Both the position numbers and the translations under genes were made by a program. Shown here in pieces: positions 62,989-64,000 of a stretch of 64,000 nucleotides of DNA. Within the stretch, counting starts at the first letter, position 1. The number at the start of each line of letters is the position of its first letter. The notes under the pieces were generated by a model that saw only the letters and a list, made by a program, of their open reading frames with translations, was not told where the DNA came from and ran no database searches. This DNA comes from Daphnia carinata (Eukaryota; Arthropoda; Branchiopoda; Diplostraca; Daphniidae), in NCBI RefSeq assembly GCF_022539665.2, contig NC_081333.1:6322971-6386970 (forward strand), given 5' to 3'.

Positions 62989-64000
62989 GGTATTTTAAAA
63001 TCCCAATGAGGCACTGTGTAGAGTAAATACGATCTGTACATTTCTGAAATCATTATTCTTTTCAAACCATTCTATTTCTTTTATCAAAAAGAGGTAGACT
63101 ATATGTCCACTGCTTTCCACCAAATTGTGACTGAACAACGCGCGTAAATAAGGCTATGAAGTACCACAATGAATTAGTTCTCTATTTTGGGATTAGGGAC
63201 AGTCTAAGCAATTTTAAAAACGTGCAAAACGCCCCACAAAAGCACAACTGCAAAAGTCCAGGCACTGTAAAAGTTTAAATGATAAAAAATATCAAAGTCT
63301 CCTACGAGATAGGGTTTCCGTTCAACAAAAATGGGCATCAATATCTGTTATACTTATAGTTTCGTGCGGGAGAACTGACGCCATTTTGATTTTCCTTTTT
63401 TTTATTTCTTGGGCATAGGTTTTGTTTTGTTTTTTCCAATGACAAATCGAGTGTCACATGTAGCATTCTTTTTGGAATCGCCATCCCCGACTGGACCATT
63501 ATCTCGGCTTTGAACTCATGCAAATGAGCATTTCAGTATGTTTAAACCTTCCTTGTACGTCGTTTTTTTCCCCTGCTTGTTTTTTTCAAATAAGGCTTTC
63601 GGATGTCTGTTGTCCGCTGATTGGAGCAAAAGCACTCGAGCAGCCATGGCTGCTGTATCCAATTAAATAACCTAAAAAATTACAGTAACTTTGCGTCTTT
63701 CTAGATTGTTTTCGAAGTTTCTGATTCAGCGCACAAAAACGCTGTTAGTTGTTAGGTGTTCGTCTTTCTTTGTACTCGCTCGTTGTTCAGAGATTTTATG
63801 CTTAGCATTATACGCGACTGGCCGAGTAGACCAATTGTTGTATTCAAAGTTTGATCATGACCGGCATTGGTTTGTCCTTCAGGCTGGTTTTGCTTGACGA
63901 GTCATATTTTATTATTAGGCAGCCCGCTTGACTTGATGATCTGTTGCTTCAGTAGAACCAGTTGAGCGAACAGGGAAATTTCCGCCGAATAAAACATAAA

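Larger units (their letters stand above)
57841..64000. other. Upstream region of grh, no supported gene
   Basis: This interval should include the grh 5' UTR and promoter, since grh starts at its left edge and runs leftwards. The first kilobase has C/T-rich and A-rich tracts; from about 59 kb it is uniformly AT-rich. A 65-codon frame at 61742-61939 and others are not supported. No tRNA, rRNA or transposon ends were recognised. Confidence 0.5.

Overview
This window is nuclear DNA from a compact animal genome. Genes have many short introns (typically 59-75 nt, GT-AG with one clear GC-AG), UTRs are short and AT-rich, and neighbouring genes are densely packed. The proteins are animal-type, and the Grainyhead protein is closest in remembered motifs to insect Grh, so I infer an arthropod, most likely a small-genome crustacean such as a Daphnia-like cladoceran. 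The species assignment is inference; no database search was possible.

Left third (1-27.5 kb): ten mostly housekeeping genes whose exons could be resolved by hand. In order they are INTS10 (-, 3' end cut by the window edge), CEP78 (+), MOCOS (-), SETD4 (-, no introns), PEDS1/TMEM189 (+), COG2 (-), spastin (+), an unidentified minus-strand reading frame, GPALPP1 (-) and SNRPD1 (+). The layout is dominated by divergent and convergent pairs: INTS10/CEP78, SETD4/PEDS1, COG2/spas and GPALPP1/SNRPD1 are head to head; CEP78/MOCOS, PEDS1/COG2 and spas/GPALPP1 are tail to tail. They do not form one pathway: RNA processing (INTS10, SNRPD1), cilium/centriole (CEP78), Moco enzymes (MOCOS), ether lipid (PEDS1), Golgi tethering (COG2), microtubule severing (spas) and lysine methylation (SETD4).

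Three of the four divergent promoter intervals each contain a non-autonomous DNA transposon: a 953-bp almost fully palindromic Tc1/mariner-type element with TA target duplication, a 707-bp terminal-inverted-repeat element enclosing a tRNA-like pol III module, and a 253-bp hAT-type MITE with a perfect 8-bp target duplication.

Middle and right (30.5-57.8 kb): a single large gene on the minus strand, grainyhead (grh), with 14 coding exons summing to about 1078 codons and a 13-kb first intron full of GA/CT, GT, poly-A and GC simple repeats. This changes sharply from dense housekeeping genes to a sparse developmental-regulator landscape. The last 6 kb (57.8-64 kb) is AT-rich sequence upstream of grh with no supported gene.

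Points worth a second look are the transposons in divergent promoters, a one-nucleotide frameshift in COG2, a GC-AG intron in COG2, a 12-nt microexon in INTS10, the intronless SETD4, and several unrecognised small reading frames.
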